The notes: a model not told the origin generated them from the letters alone. A stretch of 64,000 nucleotides of DNA from Planctomycetia bacterium (GCA_015709575.1 CP054190.1:2850616-2914615), one strand, 5' to 3'. Numbered from the stretch's first letter, positions 29,318 through 38,182 are shown. Numbers and translations: made by a program.

Positions 29318-32300
29318 TTACTGCGACGGAGGCGCCTCGTATGCGCCGATGTCCACGGCGATGATCCTGTCGCCGTTGGCGTCCACGATGCGCGGCTTGC
29401 CGCCCAAATCAAGGTCCGGCAACTTCTGGAAGCCCGGCAGCAGCGGATCCAGGTCCACGAACGTATTGCCGCGGTCGATGCAGGGCGAGCCGTCACTGAG
29501 GCTCAGGTCGCCGAGCGCCAGGGCGACGAGCAGCGGGTCGGCGTTGATATTGCTGCCTCCGCTGAATGCCCCGGGTCCGTTCAGGCAGCAGTTGCGCAGC
29601 GTCGTTGTGCCTGACGGCGCTGCAATCTGATGCCTCTCAAGCGGTGCGCCAGACGCATCCCAGGCCGGTATGGCCGCCGTGCCAAAGTAGTTTTGCCACA
29701 GAATTGTGTTCTCGACGGCTGTTGCGCCGGCACTCCAGACCATGATGCCACCGCCATCCCATCCGAAGTTCTGGGTGGGCAAGGCTCGGTTGTAGGCAAG
29801 CGTACAATTGGTGATGCCCACGCTGTTGTTGCCGGGGACAAGAGTGTCGTTCACGGCGATACCACCGCCGTTGGACGTGGCGCGATTGTCCCAGAATGTG
29901 CTGTTCGACACGCTTCCGGACGAGTCCAGGTAAATGCCGCCGCCGGCGCCCACGGAGCTGCCGCCCGAGGCGCCAATCGTGGCGAAATTGCTGGTGAAGC
30001 GGCAACTGTCGACGCGCATGTAACCTAGCCCAGAGGCCACGTCGGCCCTGGCATAGATGCCGCCGCCCTGGTTTCGGGCCTGGTTGCTGATGAACGTGCA
30101 TCTGGTGAAGTGGACACGTTGCGCTGACCCCTTCAACTGAACGAACGCGCCGCCGCCGACGGACTCTGACTCCGGCGGCGGGTTCTGCACTGTTCGTCGA
30201 CGAGCTTCGTTCCGCGAAAACTCGCAGTGCGCGAACACGACGTCGCCGAGCGGCTGGACGTAGACGCCGCCGCCGGCCCTGCCCACGTTGCTGGCGAATA
30301 TACAGTTGCTCACCGTCATGGTCTCACCCGCCTGCGGTCCCCCGGCGATGCAGATCCCCGCGCCATAGCGTTGATTCGCGTTCCGCAGGAGCAGGCAGTT
30401 CCGGATCGTCGGGTGGGCATCCAAATCGCAGCGGAGCGCGCCGCCGGGCATGTCTCCAACCGTGAACTCGCGGGCATAGGATGCGGTCAACATGAAGCCG
30501 TCCAGCACCGCCGTAGAGTTAATGCCCGTCGATGCGAGAAGCAGCGTTGCGGCATTGTCCCCGCGATTCCCGTTACCGCTGTTGTCCAGATCGATGGCGC
30601 CAGTGTCGTTGTTGCTCAGGTCACCACTGATGACGCAGCCGTTGACAAACGGATTGGTGTTTCGCTGGCCTCGCTTGATCTCGCCAGGAAAGCTGACGCC
30701 GTCCCAACCTGTAAAGCCGCCGTAGATCCCGACGTTGTTCACGAGCAGCATCGGCTCCTGCCGTGCGTTCGGCTTGTACGTGCCAGCGGCCACCCAGATC
30801 TGCGATACGTCGTCCGTCGGATCGTTCGTCGTGGCCTGACCGTTCAGGGCGCGAGTGATAGCAGGCTGAATCCGCGGGTAAGCAGACAGCCAACTGTTGC
30901 CATTCTGGCCGGACGGTGCGCCAGGCTGGACGTACAACGTCCGTGCGGTGTGGATCGGGAAGGGGTCGGAGCCGTCCAGCAGACTATCGCCGTCGGTGTC
31001 AGGATCGTTGGGGTTGCTTCCCCTGGCCCTTTCCTGGGCGTCGGTCAACCCGTCCTGATCGGCGTCCGGCGAGATGGGGGATGAGAACACGCGGCGCTCG
31101 CGCGGATCGCCTGCCACGATTCGGCCGCGCAGGGCAATGGAGTCGATTAGTTCCTGCTTGTTGGGACTGAGGTCGGTGTCGACCCAGATTCGGAGGCCTT
31201 TGACCAGATACGGAGTCGTTGCCCAGGACACTACGAAATCGCGCGGCATACCAGGCATTGTCTGATCGGAGCCCTTCCATACGGTATGCAGGGCGTTGTT
31301 CGAGTTCTGCACCACGTCCACCTGATAGATCATGCCATGGCCGCCCAATTCGCGGATGACCGCACCATTGGCGTAGACGGGTGTGTCGTATCGAACATGG
31401 ATGGATGTCTTGATCCCGTCCAGCGACGCCGGCGCCCAAGCCTGACCATCGGGTGCTCCCAGAGCCCTCGACGCAGGGCTGGCAGGATCTTCGCTGCCGG
31501 CCGCGAACATGATTGTCGCATACTGATCGATGTCCGGAATGCTCGGATCCCTGAATGCGATCCAACCATCGATGATCTCTTCCTTGTTCGTCAGGCCGTC
31601 GCCGTCCGCGTCGCCGGGCCCGGACGATATCTGGTCGATTCCGGTCGCCTTTGCGAGCGAGTTTGACACGCCGTCGTTGTCGTCGTCGAGGCCGTAGATC
31701 AGTTGCACGAAGTCGCCGGCTTGCAGCACGATGGCATTGAAGTCCGTGCGTCGGTGCGCTCGATTGCTGGATACCACGTTCCAGCAGTTCCGCGTGACGC
31801 CGCTACGCTGGGTGTGCCGATAATCGAGCAGATCCCTGAGCACCTGGAACCCGCTGCCGTTCGGGTCGAGAAACATGCGATACCCGTGGTCGGGATCGTT
31901 TGGCGGCAACCCCAGGTAGTCCTCGAGCACGCGTTTCATCGTGATGCCGCGATACGTGCTGTCCGGGTTTCGGTCCACGTTGGTCGCAACGGTGTACGTG
32001 CGCACGTCGCCATTGCCGAAGTCGATCACAATCGTCGCCGTCCGGGCGGCGGTGAATTCGCGCACGAAATCGTAGTCCAGCCCGGCGCTGTCGCGCAAGT
32101 TCAGGGCCGCGGTGTCGAGCATGAGCGAGTCCGGCATCGCCAGCAGCTCCTTGATCGCGTCGGCGTTCACGCCGGTTGCGGCCAACTCGAACGGACCGGC
32201 CGACTCCCCCGGGGCGAGCGTTATCGTCTCAATGGCGGGCGTCAGCGTCGCGATCGTCTTGCGCGCCGTGGCCGGCGACGTGTCGCCGACCGGCTTCACC

Positions 32301-33733
32301 TTCTCGCGCTGGGAGACTCGGACGTTCAGGCCGTCCAGCGCGAACGAGGTCTTGCCCGCATTCTTGAGCAGGATGGCAGTACGGATCGAACCGCTTGCGG
32401 CCGTCTCGGTGAATTCCTTCGACTTGCTGGTGACCTCCGACGTTTCTTTGCCAGACGTGCGCGAGCTTTCGACGGAATTGGTCCAGGTGTGTTCGCCGTG
32501 AATACCGGCGGTGAGTGTGGTTTCAACTTTTGTTGACGTCTCTTTTGTACCGGCCTCTATCCCGATGGTCTGGGCAATCTCGAAGCTCCAGCCGATCGTG
32601 TTGCTTTGTGAGCTGGCGACCGTGTCCGTCTTGGATTCGATCAGGGTGACGCCTGTTTCCTTGGTTTCGCCCTCGGATTCGGAGTATTCGGTCATGAGCC
32701 GCACGTCCACATCGCCCACCAACTCGTACTCGAGCCGCGGCAGGTCGGCCAGGACGCCATTGCGAATCTTGCTGTCGAATTCGTCGAAATCGCTCTCGCC
32801 GTCACCATCCGTATCCGACAGTGTCGGCGAGGTGGCCCGCGGCTTCAGGACGCGCTGCGCCGGGTTCTTACGCAGGTCCGCGTCGGTGTACATCTCCATT
32901 CCATCGAAAAGGGCCTGGTTCGGTGGCAGCGGGCGGTCAGGATCACCGCGGGAATCACCGTCGGTATCGACGTTGGTCGGACTGGTCAGCCACTGGTTCC
33001 ATTCCTCGCCGTCCCACAGACCGTCGCCGTCGCTGTCTACCTTTGTAGGGTCGCTTTTAATAAGAAACTCGGCGTTATCCGGGAGGCCGTCGCCATCCGT
33101 GTCGGCGCTGTTCGGATTGCTCGTTACCTTGTAGCGGAACGTGTTGTAGTACGTGTCGCCGCCCGTCGTGAAGGCAAACGAATCGATCCACACCTCCCAG
33201 CCGGCCAATTCTTGCGCGTCGCTGAGTCCGTCGTTGTCTGCATCGTTCCCGTTGTCTACGGGTACGACCTCGTAGTGAAACTGGCCGGCGTCGATGATGA
33301 CCGGTTGCGACTCGAACTGCCTGACAGTGCCGGCGCCCTGGTCATTGATCATGACGTGCAGCGAGCTGGCCACAGGCGCGTGCAGGCGAAGGCTGACCGA
33401 ACCGGGCGAACCCGGGGGCGATACGGCCGTCATCACGTTATCGTTGTATACTCGGACGTCTGTCGCCGATAGTTCACCAAACAGAACGGATGTGCGGGCG
33501 TCAAATCCGCCGTGCAGGCTGGTGAATGTGATGGTAGTGCCGCCACTTACCGGACCGCGCGACGGCGAGAGAGAGATACCATAGTTGCCGCCGGGCACGG
33601 GTACCGGGACGGTCGTGACCTCGACGTTGGCCGGACAACCGCCCATCGGTATTCCGATCGCGAGTGCGACTCCGGCCGCGACGCCGAGCCTGACCGCTGT
33701 CGAGTGGAACTGTCGTGTCAACTTCGCTCGCAT
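29318..33733 (-). CDS. Giant surface protein: IPT/TIG, Ca-binding repeats, binary-toxin-B-like domain, beta-helix
   Basis: A 1471-aa secreted protein, possibly a lipoprotein (PMGGC, Cys33). In order: IPT/TIG-like domain about 50-140; thrombospondin-3-type calcium motifs such as DTDGDGLPD, DSDGDGLWD and DTDGDGESD at 163-320; a segment 340-610 that follows the order of the anthrax protective antigen translocation region (Ser/Thr-rich amphipathic stretch, IRTAILLKNAGKTSF, FTAARTATIVIDFGNGDVR, then MKRVLEDYLG); more DxDxDG motifs near 690 and 900; a jelly-roll-like segment about 740-870; and a C-terminal parallel beta-helix with repeated NCxFxxNxAxxxGGGxY units. Downstream of the ECF gene on the same strand and upstream of both kinases. 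Confidence 0.82.
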   Translation of the reverse strand: MRAKLTRQFHSTAVRLGVAAGVALAIGIPMGGCPANVEVTTVPVPVPGGNYGISLSPSRGPVSGGTTITFTSLHGGFDARTSVLFGELSATDVRVYNDNVMTAVSPPGSPGSVSLRLHAPVASSLHVMINDQGAGTVRQFESQPVIIDAGQFHYEVVPVDNGNDADNDGLSDAQELAGWEVWIDSFAFTTGGDTYYNTFRYKVTSNPNSADTDGDGLPDNAEFLIKSDPTKVDSDGDGLWDGEEWNQWLTSPTNVDTDGDSRGDPDRPLPPNQALFDGMEMYTDADLRKNPAQRVLKPRATSPTLSDTDGDGESDFDEFDSKIRNGVLADLPRLEYELVGDVDVRLMTEYSESEGETKETGVTLIESKTDTVASSQSNTIGWSFEIAQTIGIEAGTKETSTKVETTLTAGIHGEHTWTNSVESSRTSGKETSEVTSKSKEFTETAASGSIRTAILLKNAGKTSFALDGLNVRVSQREKVKPVGDTSPATARKTIATLTPAIETITLAPGESAGPFELAATGVNADAIKELLAMPDSLMLDTAALNLRDSAGLDYDFVREFTAARTATIVIDFGNGDVRTYTVATNVDRNPDSTYRGITMKRVLEDYLGLPPNDPDHGYRMFLDPNGSGFQVLRDLLDYRHTQRSGVTRNCWNVVSSNRAHRRTDFNAIVLQAGDFVQLIYGLDDDNDGVSNSLAKATGIDQISSGPGDADGDGLTNKEEIIDGWIAFRDPSIPDIDQYATIMFAAGSEDPASPASRALGAPDGQAWAPASLDGIKTSIHVRYDTPVYANGAVIRELGGHGMIYQVDVVQNSNNALHTVWKGSDQTMPGMPRDFVVSWATTPYLVKGLRIWVDTDLSPNKQELIDSIALRGRIVAGDPRERRVFSSPISPDADQDGLTDAQERARGSNPNDPDTDGDSLLDGSDPFPIHTARTLYVQPGAPSGQNGNSWLSAYPRIQPAITRALNGQATTNDPTDDVSQIWVAAGTYKPNARQEPMLLVNNVGIYGGFTGWDGVSFPGEIKRGQRNTNPFVNGCVISGDLSNNDTGAIDLDNSGNGNRGDNAATLLLASTGINSTAVLDGFMLTASYAREFTVGDMPGGALRCDLDAHPTIRNCLLLRNANQRYGAGICIAGGPQAGETMTVSNCIFASNVGRAGGGVYVQPLGDVVFAHCEFSRNEARRRTVQNPPPESESVGGGAFVQLKGSAQRVHFTRCTFISNQARNQGGGIYARADVASGLGYMRVDSCRFTSNFATIGASGGSSVGAGGGIYLDSSGSVSNSTFWDNRATSNGGGIAVNDTLVPGNNSVGITNCTLAYNRALPTQNFGWDGGGIMVWSAGATAVENTILWQNYFGTAAIPAWDASGAPLERHQIAAPSGTTTLRNCCLNGPGAFSGGSNINADPLLVALALGDLSLSDGSPCIDRGNTFVDLDPLLPGFQKLPDLDLGGKPRIVDANGDRIIAVDIGAYEAPPSQ

Positions 33734-34207
33734 GACCTGATCCTTTCGTAGTTGTCCGGCTGGCGACTATGCTCGAATCGAGGGCGCTGGTCCGGTCCGC
33801 CTGGCCGTTCCGGCGAAATCGCAGCGTGTTACCGACCTCAATCTCGTCGTGATCGCGCAACACTTCCGCGGTGGCGCACTTCTGCCCGTTACGGGCGATC
33901 GCGCTCGCGTTCCTCACCGGCGAGGACGTGCAGTCTGCGCATGGATCGCATCGCTGACCACGCTGTGTTTCGGCGTGGGCATCGCCTCGATGAGTTGAGC
34001 ATCGCGGGTCGTGTTGCGGCTTTCCAGGAGTGACCCGCCGACTGACATGCCGCACCGGCCGGCATTCAGCCTGGCGACGACGAGCGAGTATACCTTCCGC
34101 TCACTCCATTCCGTTGAAACTCAGGCTCAACGCGGTCGGGCATGCGCCACGTTCCTGTTCAATGCGGAATCGAGCGTCATCCGGCCCACACAGGCCGGAT
34201 TTTTTCG
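33734..34207. other. Gap between surface-protein gene and ECF gene
   Basis: About 470 bp with no recognisable protein on either strand. It ends in a strong + strand terminator-like hairpin (34179-34205), which suggests that a short + strand transcript could be made from this gap. Confidence 0.4.
34179..34205 (+). terminator. Intrinsic terminator facing +
   Basis: ATCCGGCC pairs with GGCCGGAT (34179-34186/34193-34200) across a 6-nt loop and is followed by TTTTT. There is no annotated + strand gene before it; the ECF gene on the opposite strand ends at 34208. Confidence 0.65.
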
Positions 34208-34795
34208 TCAGATGGAGCGCGGGGGAGTTTCCCGGTAGATCTCGTTGTACAGCCATGCCCGCGCATAAGCCCAATAATTATCAGCCGTTGTAGCAGAAAT
34301 GTTCATCGCGGCCGCTGCTTCCGTCAGGGTCAGCCCCGCGAAGAAGCGCAGCCGAACGAGTTCGGCCTTGGCAGGATCGCACTGAGCCAGCTTTACGAGT
34401 GCCTCGTCGAGGTCGAGCACCTCGTCCGGTACGTCGCGCAAGGTCAGGGCGTCAAGCGGGAGCCGGATCTTGCGACGTTCGCCGCCGCGCTTCTCGGCCC
34501 GCTTCGCTCTGGCGGCGTCTATCAGAATCCGCCGCATCGCTTCCGCGGCGGCGGCGAAGAAGTGTCCGCGGCTGTGCCACTGAAGCTCGCTTCCGTCGGG
34601 CCCAAGCAGGCGCAGGTAAGCCTCGTGAACCAAGGCAGTTGCCTGAAGCGTTTGCCCGACGCCCTCGCGCGCGAGTCTCGTCGCGGCGAGTGTGCGCAAC
34701 TCGTCGTACACTACGGGCAGAAGCGCTGACGCGGCGCCCGCGTCGCCGCGATCAATGGCGGACAATATCCGGGTGACGTTGGTCTGCTGCGCCAT
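34208..34795 (-). CDS. ECF-type RNA polymerase sigma factor (planctomycete type)
   Basis: A 195-aa sigma factor. Region 2 spans about residues 20-95 with LLPVVYDELRTLAA and ALVHEAYLRLL; a basic linker RAKRAEKRGGERR follows at about 100; region 4 is at 130-185 with LVRLRFFAGLTLTEAAAAMNIS forming the -35-binding helix-turn-helix. The sequence type is the one usually found beside TPR-tailed Ser/Thr kinases. It would direct transcription of an as yet unknown regulon, perhaps including the downstream surface protein. The start ATG is at 34795. Confidence 0.9.
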   Translation of the reverse strand: MAQQTNVTRILSAIDRGDAGAASALLPVVYDELRTLAATRLAREGVGQTLQATALVHEAYLRLLGPDGSELQWHSRGHFFAAAAEAMRRILIDAARAKRAEKRGGERRKIRLPLDALTLRDVPDEVLDLDEALVKLAQCDPAKAELVRLRFFAGLTLTEAAAAMNISATTADNYWAYARAWLYNEIYRETPPRSI

Positions 34796-34847
34796 GTGTC
34801 AGGTCATCGCCGAACGTGTCGAAACCGTCAAGGCCGGGTGAATCATT

Positions 34848-34934
34848 GTGGCGCTGCCGCGTGACGGAATCCGTGAGGGTGACGAGGGCCTGCGTGCGGC
34901 CCGCGCGCTTTCGGTACGAAGGAGTCTTCGGCAT
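34848..34934 (-). pseudogene. N-terminal remnant of a planctomycete tyrosine integrase
   Basis: An ATG at 34934 with GGAGG 7 bp upstream starts MPKTPSYRKR followed by ALVTLTDSVT, the hallmark N-terminus of one planctomycete integrase group. Similarity stops after about 29 codons, where the frame runs on into the ECF upstream region. The rest of the gene is missing. It lies next to tRNA-Arg and a complete integrase, pointing to repeated integration at this spot. Confidence 0.65.
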
Positions 34935-34954
34935 CGTGCGACCTCCGCGTTGCG

Positions 34955-34977
34955 GAGCGCGGTCACTGACCGCGCTC
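34955..34977 (+). terminator. 10-bp hairpin with T run between tRNA-Arg and integrase remnant
   Basis: GAGCGCGGTC and GACCGCGCTC form a perfect 10-bp stem with a 3-nt loop, followed by TTTT in the + direction. In the minus direction it lies between the tRNA and the remnant's ribosome-binding site and has no T run there. Confidence 0.5.
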
Positions 34978-35052
34978 TTTTCCGCCTCGGATCGCACTGC
35001 CGAACGTCGGCAGGTCCCCGTAAACCGCGGGGTCGTCGCGACTTATTGTAAA

Positions 35053-35126
35053 CGCGCCCGAGAGGATTCGAACCTCCGACCTGCGGTTTAGGAAACCGCT
35101 GCTCTATCCGGCTGAGCTACGGGCGC
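35053..35126 (-). tRNA. tRNA-Arg (anticodon CCT)
   Basis: 74 nt with the full cloverleaf: acceptor GCGCCCG/CGGGCGC, a D arm containing AGCTCAGCCGG, an anticodon stem GCGGT/ACCGC around TTCCTAA (anticodon CCT), a T arm GGAGGTTCGAATCCTC, and discriminator G. CCA is not encoded. It reads the AGG codon. Confidence 0.95.
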
Positions 35127-35181
35127 AACTATTTATTGCGAAAGCACTTGCGTCATTTTTCGCGACGCACCAAAAACGGTA

Positions 35182-35248
35182 ACGACAACCTTGACGACAA
35201 CCGCAGAGGTACCTACGCTCGATTTGAACGCCGCCAAACTGTTCAAAT
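35182..35248. promoter_or_regulatory. Repeats upstream of the integrase
   Basis: ACGACAACC occurs twice 12 bp apart (about 35182-35202), and ATTTGAAC/GTTCAAAT form a perfect 8-bp inverted repeat at 35222-35229 and 35241-35248. Such sites could be integrase arm-binding sites or an operator controlling the integrase. Confidence 0.35.
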
Positions 35249-35268
35249 AACGAGCTGAGGTTGTCATC

Positions 35269-36513
35269 GTGAAACGCTCCCGTCGCAAGCCAAAGAAACC
35301 TCATCCGACCTTTCCACTGACTGCACATCCGAACGGTCAGTGGTGCAAGAAGATCCTCGGAAAGCTCCACTTCTTCGGTGTCTGGGCCGCCCCCGACACC
35401 GCCCATCAGAATTATCTCCGCATCGCGGAAGATTTGCACGCGGGCCGTGATCCCTCGCCCGCCGCAACCGGGGAGCTGACGATCAAGGAAATGGGGAATC
35501 AGTTCCTGATGCACCAGATGCAGCGCGTCGAAACCGGTCAAATTGGAACGCGCTGGTTCGAGGACTGCCGTCGAGTGGTCCGGCATTTCGCGCGATCGGT
35601 CGGCACGGCCCGGCCGGTAACGAGCCTGAATGCCGATGACTTCCTCCAGTACCGGCGCCTGATCGCAAAGCAAGGCATTGGCGGCAACAAGGCGTTGGGA
35701 GTGCATGGGATCACGCACACGGTTGTCGCGATTCAGACTATGTTCAAATGGGCGGTCCAGGCCGGAATCATTGAGCAGCTGCCGCGATTCGGAGTCGCGT
35801 TTGCGAAGCCCTCCGCCGCGGATGTTCGTCGAAGCAGAGCCGAGCGCGAGCGGCGGGCCGGCAAGAGATTGTTCACGGCAGAGCAGATTCGGTCGCTGCT
35901 CGCAGCTGCGAGACCGGAGTTGAAGGCCGCGATCTTCCTCGGAATCAACGGCGGCTTCGGCAATACGGACTGTTCGGCGCTTCCTGTTGCCGCTGTCGAT
36001 TTGAAAGGCGGAGTGATCGACTTTGAGCGCCCCAAAACAGCCGTACGACGCGTGGTTCCCCTGTGGCCCGAGACGATTGATGCGATTCAGATTGCTCTGG
36101 ACGGCTTGATGCCGAAGGCGGCGACGCCGGCGGCGCGGGAGCTCGTGTTCCGGAGCGAGCGCGGCTTTCCGCTGGTACGGCAGATCGTTCGCCGCGAAGG
36201 CGACGAAATCAAGAAGGTGACGTATATCGACCGCCTCAGCGACTGGTTCGACGCGCTTCTGAAGGAATTGAAACTCAAGCGGTTCGGCCTCGGCTTCTAC
36301 TCCCTGCGGCACACATTTCGAACGTGGGCGGACGAGGCCGGTGACCAGCATGCGATTCACCGCATCATGGGACACAGCATCCCCGGGATGAGCGGCGTGT
36401 ACATCGAAGAGATCAGCATTGAACGGTTGCGGCGAGTTGTGAACGTTGTGCGGTCGCGCCTCTGGCCGCAGGACGAGACTGCCGGCGAGCAGCTTCGAGT
36501 CGCTACTGGATAA
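35269..36513 (+). CDS. Tyrosine recombinase/integrase, planctomycete type
   Basis: A 414-aa site-specific recombinase starting at GTG 35269 (GAGG 8 bp upstream). An N-terminal AP2-like arm domain with NGQWCKKILGKLHFFGVW precedes a core-binding domain (about 75-190) and a catalytic domain. LRHTFR supplies His348 and Arg351, GHS has His369, and Tyr378 is the nucleophile in VYIEE. The place where the first catalytic Arg normally sits (R-x-x-E) reads GGFGNTD at 228-234, a variant I associate with this planctomycete group. It lies on the 5' side of tRNA-Arg, so the tRNA is not an ordinary 3'-end attachment site for it. Confidence 0.88.
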   Translation: MKRSRRKPKKPHPTFPLTAHPNGQWCKKILGKLHFFGVWAAPDTAHQNYLRIAEDLHAGRDPSPAATGELTIKEMGNQFLMHQMQRVETGQIGTRWFEDCRRVVRHFARSVGTARPVTSLNADDFLQYRRLIAKQGIGGNKALGVHGITHTVVAIQTMFKWAVQAGIIEQLPRFGVAFAKPSAADVRRSRAERERRAGKRLFTAEQIRSLLAAARPELKAAIFLGINGGFGNTDCSALPVAAVDLKGGVIDFERPKTAVRRVVPLWPETIDAIQIALDGLMPKAATPAARELVFRSERGFPLVRQIVRREGDEIKKVTYIDRLSDWFDALLKELKLKRFGLGFYSLRHTFRTWADEAGDQHAIHRIMGHSIPGMSGVYIEEISIERLRRVVNVVRSRLWPQDETAGEQLRVATG

Positions 36514-36723
36514 AGTCGATGGTTGGCTCGGAGACCGAGCGGCTGCGTCGCACCTTGGGCGGTGCGGCGTGGAGTTTCACCGAGGACTTGAGGAACGCGT
36601 CGACCCAGTCGCGGTGAATGCGAAAGCGCCGGCGACGTCGCCGGCCGGCGACGCCCGTGACTTCGGCGGCCGGGAGTCGGCCGCAAGCGATGAGACGTTC
36701 GACCGAGTCGCGCGACAATTTAA
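36503..36723 (-). pseudogene. Helix-turn-helix (excisionase-like) gene truncated by IS copy B
   Basis: The minus strand encodes KLSRDSVERLIACGRLPAAEV and RRRRFRIHRDWVDAFLKS, typical of small HTH-17/excisionase-type DNA-binding proteins. Its upstream part is cut by the IS boundary at 36724; across the IS the frame is open but does not show a clear N-terminus. It ends at 36503, overlapping the integrase 3' end by 11 bp on the opposite strand. Probably the recombination directionality factor or a repressor of the same element, now inactive. Confidence 0.6.
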
Positions 36724-38178
36724 CAGCCCGTTGAACAACCGGCGTTTCGCTATGCGGCCTCCAGCTGGCGCGCGTCGGGCATGTCGAGCGGGGGTCTCCG
36801 GTTCCGACAGTGAAGCGGCGCGATGCGGATGACCAACCCGCGCCACAGACCCTTTGCGACGGCCAACAGCGCCGCGCAGGCCGCGACGGCCCGGCCCTGC
36901 AGGCTCCGCGGCGTGCCGACCCCGAACAACTTCCGCAGAATCACGCCCAGGTTGTACGCCGCCGCGTGAATCACGTAGCGCTTCGCCACGTTCTCCAACC
37001 CCCGCAGCCAGCTTCGCCTCCCGCCGCCGGTCTCGCAGGTGTGCGCGAAGCTGCGTTCGCAGAGCACACGCCGGAGCCGCTGGAGTCGTCGCCCCCGGCG
37101 CCCATGAATTCGGCGGCGGTTGTTGCGGAAAGCCCGCTCCTGCTCCGCGGGCTTGTCGCCCCAGACACGCGACTGCGACTCATCCTTCTCGCTGATGTAC
37201 GTGCGAATGCCCCACGCGGCACACTGCGCCAACGTTTCATTCTTGTGATACCCGCTGTCGGTCGCCAGATCGCGGAGTTCGCTCTTGCTGCCCGCCCGCA
37301 TCAGATTCAGCTGCGCCGCCACCAGCGTCTGCGTCAGGCTCTCCGGATCGCTGCGGTCCCCCGGCTGCACCGTCGCCGCCAGCAGCAGCTCGCTCTCCAG
37401 GTCCACTGCGTGCTCGGCCTTGTGCGCGATGTGCGTCGTGCCGTCCTTCATCTTCGCAATCCGGCCGTCCGGCTCGGTCGTCGACTGCCAGTCGTCATTC
37501 GAGAGCTTCTTGCCCTTGCGCTTCTGGTCGAACCTTTTCAGATCATCGTCGGTCGGATCTTCGATGCCCGCTTCTTTCGCCAGCCGCCGCAGGTACTGCC
37601 TGTAATCCTCGCCCGTATCCTTGCGGACGATGCTCTTGAGCGCCGCATTGGCCTCCAGCAGCGTCGCATCCACGCCAACCGCCTGACCCTTCAGCAGCTT
37701 CCTGAGCTGCGCGATCCCCAGCACGAACGCGAAGACCTCCTCGTGCACCTCCAGCGGCAGCCGCTTGCGAATGTTCGTCAGCGACGAATGGTCCGGCGTC
37801 GTCTCCGTCAGGCCGAATCCCAGGAAGCTCTTGAGTGAGTTCGAGTCCGCACACCGCCACGCGATCCCACGCTGGCTCTCCAGCCCCTCGAAGTAGCCGA
37901 TCAGCAGCATCCGGAAGTACACCCCCGGCGGAATCCCCGGCCGGCCCTGCTCGGCGTAAAACGTCCGGCAGCGCTCCTCGACCCAGCGATCGAACTCCGC
38001 TTCACCCAACAGCTTGTTGAGCTGGTCGTAGAACGGATGACCCGGCCCCCGCGCCACCCTCGCAGCCGGAATCCACAGCTCTTCCTGCCGCTCGCCGCCA
38101 CGCTGTCCCAACGCCATCACGCGTCCTCCTTGACACTTCCATTATCACACGGCCGGCAAGGGGTTTTTCAACGGGCTG
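36724..38178 (-). mobile_element. IS1182-like insertion sequence, copy B (1455 bp)
   Basis: Same length, ends and transposase as copy A but inverted. The terminal repeat CAGCCCGTTGAA is at 36724 and its complement ends at 38178. The 4-bp duplication TTAA is present at 36720-36723 and 38179-38182, so this is an independent insertion event. Confidence 0.93.
36750..38120 (-). CDS. DDE transposase of IS1182-like copy B
   Basis: A 456-aa protein identical to the transposase at 3955-5325, including the GVDATLLEANAA, ATDSGYH and CERSFAH catalytic regions. Frame intact, so it can supply transposase for both copies. Confidence 0.9.
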   Translation of the reverse strand: MMALGQRGGERQEELWIPAARVARGPGHPFYDQLNKLLGEAEFDRWVEERCRTFYAEQGRPGIPPGVYFRMLLIGYFEGLESQRGIAWRCADSNSLKSFLGFGLTETTPDHSSLTNIRKRLPLEVHEEVFAFVLGIAQLRKLLKGQAVGVDATLLEANAALKSIVRKDTGEDYRQYLRRLAKEAGIEDPTDDDLKRFDQKRKGKKLSNDDWQSTTEPDGRIAKMKDGTTHIAHKAEHAVDLESELLLAATVQPGDRSDPESLTQTLVAAQLNLMRAGSKSELRDLATDSGYHKNETLAQCAAWGIRTYISEKDESQSRVWGDKPAEQERAFRNNRRRIHGRRGRRLQRLRRVLCERSFAHTCETGGGRRSWLRGLENVAKRYVIHAAAYNLGVILRKLFGVGTPRSLQGRAVAACAALLAVAKGLWRGLVIRIAPLHCRNRRPPLDMPDARQLEAA

Positions 38179-38182
38179 TTAA

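Noticed and set aside
34752-34997. Whole 81-codon frame as a functional small protein
   Set aside because: Only the 29 codons from 34934 resemble an integrase N-terminus; the rest is unrelated DNA, so it is a remnant.
35053-35126. tRNA-Arg as a normal 3'-end attachment site for the adjacent integrase
   Set aside because: The integrase lies on the 5' side of the tRNA, and no second copy of the tRNA 3' end was seen in the window.
36810-37838. 342-codon frame antisense to the IS transposase (also at 4237-5265)
   Set aside because: Duplicated only because the IS is duplicated; Arg/Ala/Leu-biased with no domain.
3897-38178. Composite transposon formed by the two 1455-bp IS copies
   Set aside because: Each copy has its own matching 4-bp duplication, which shows separate insertions.
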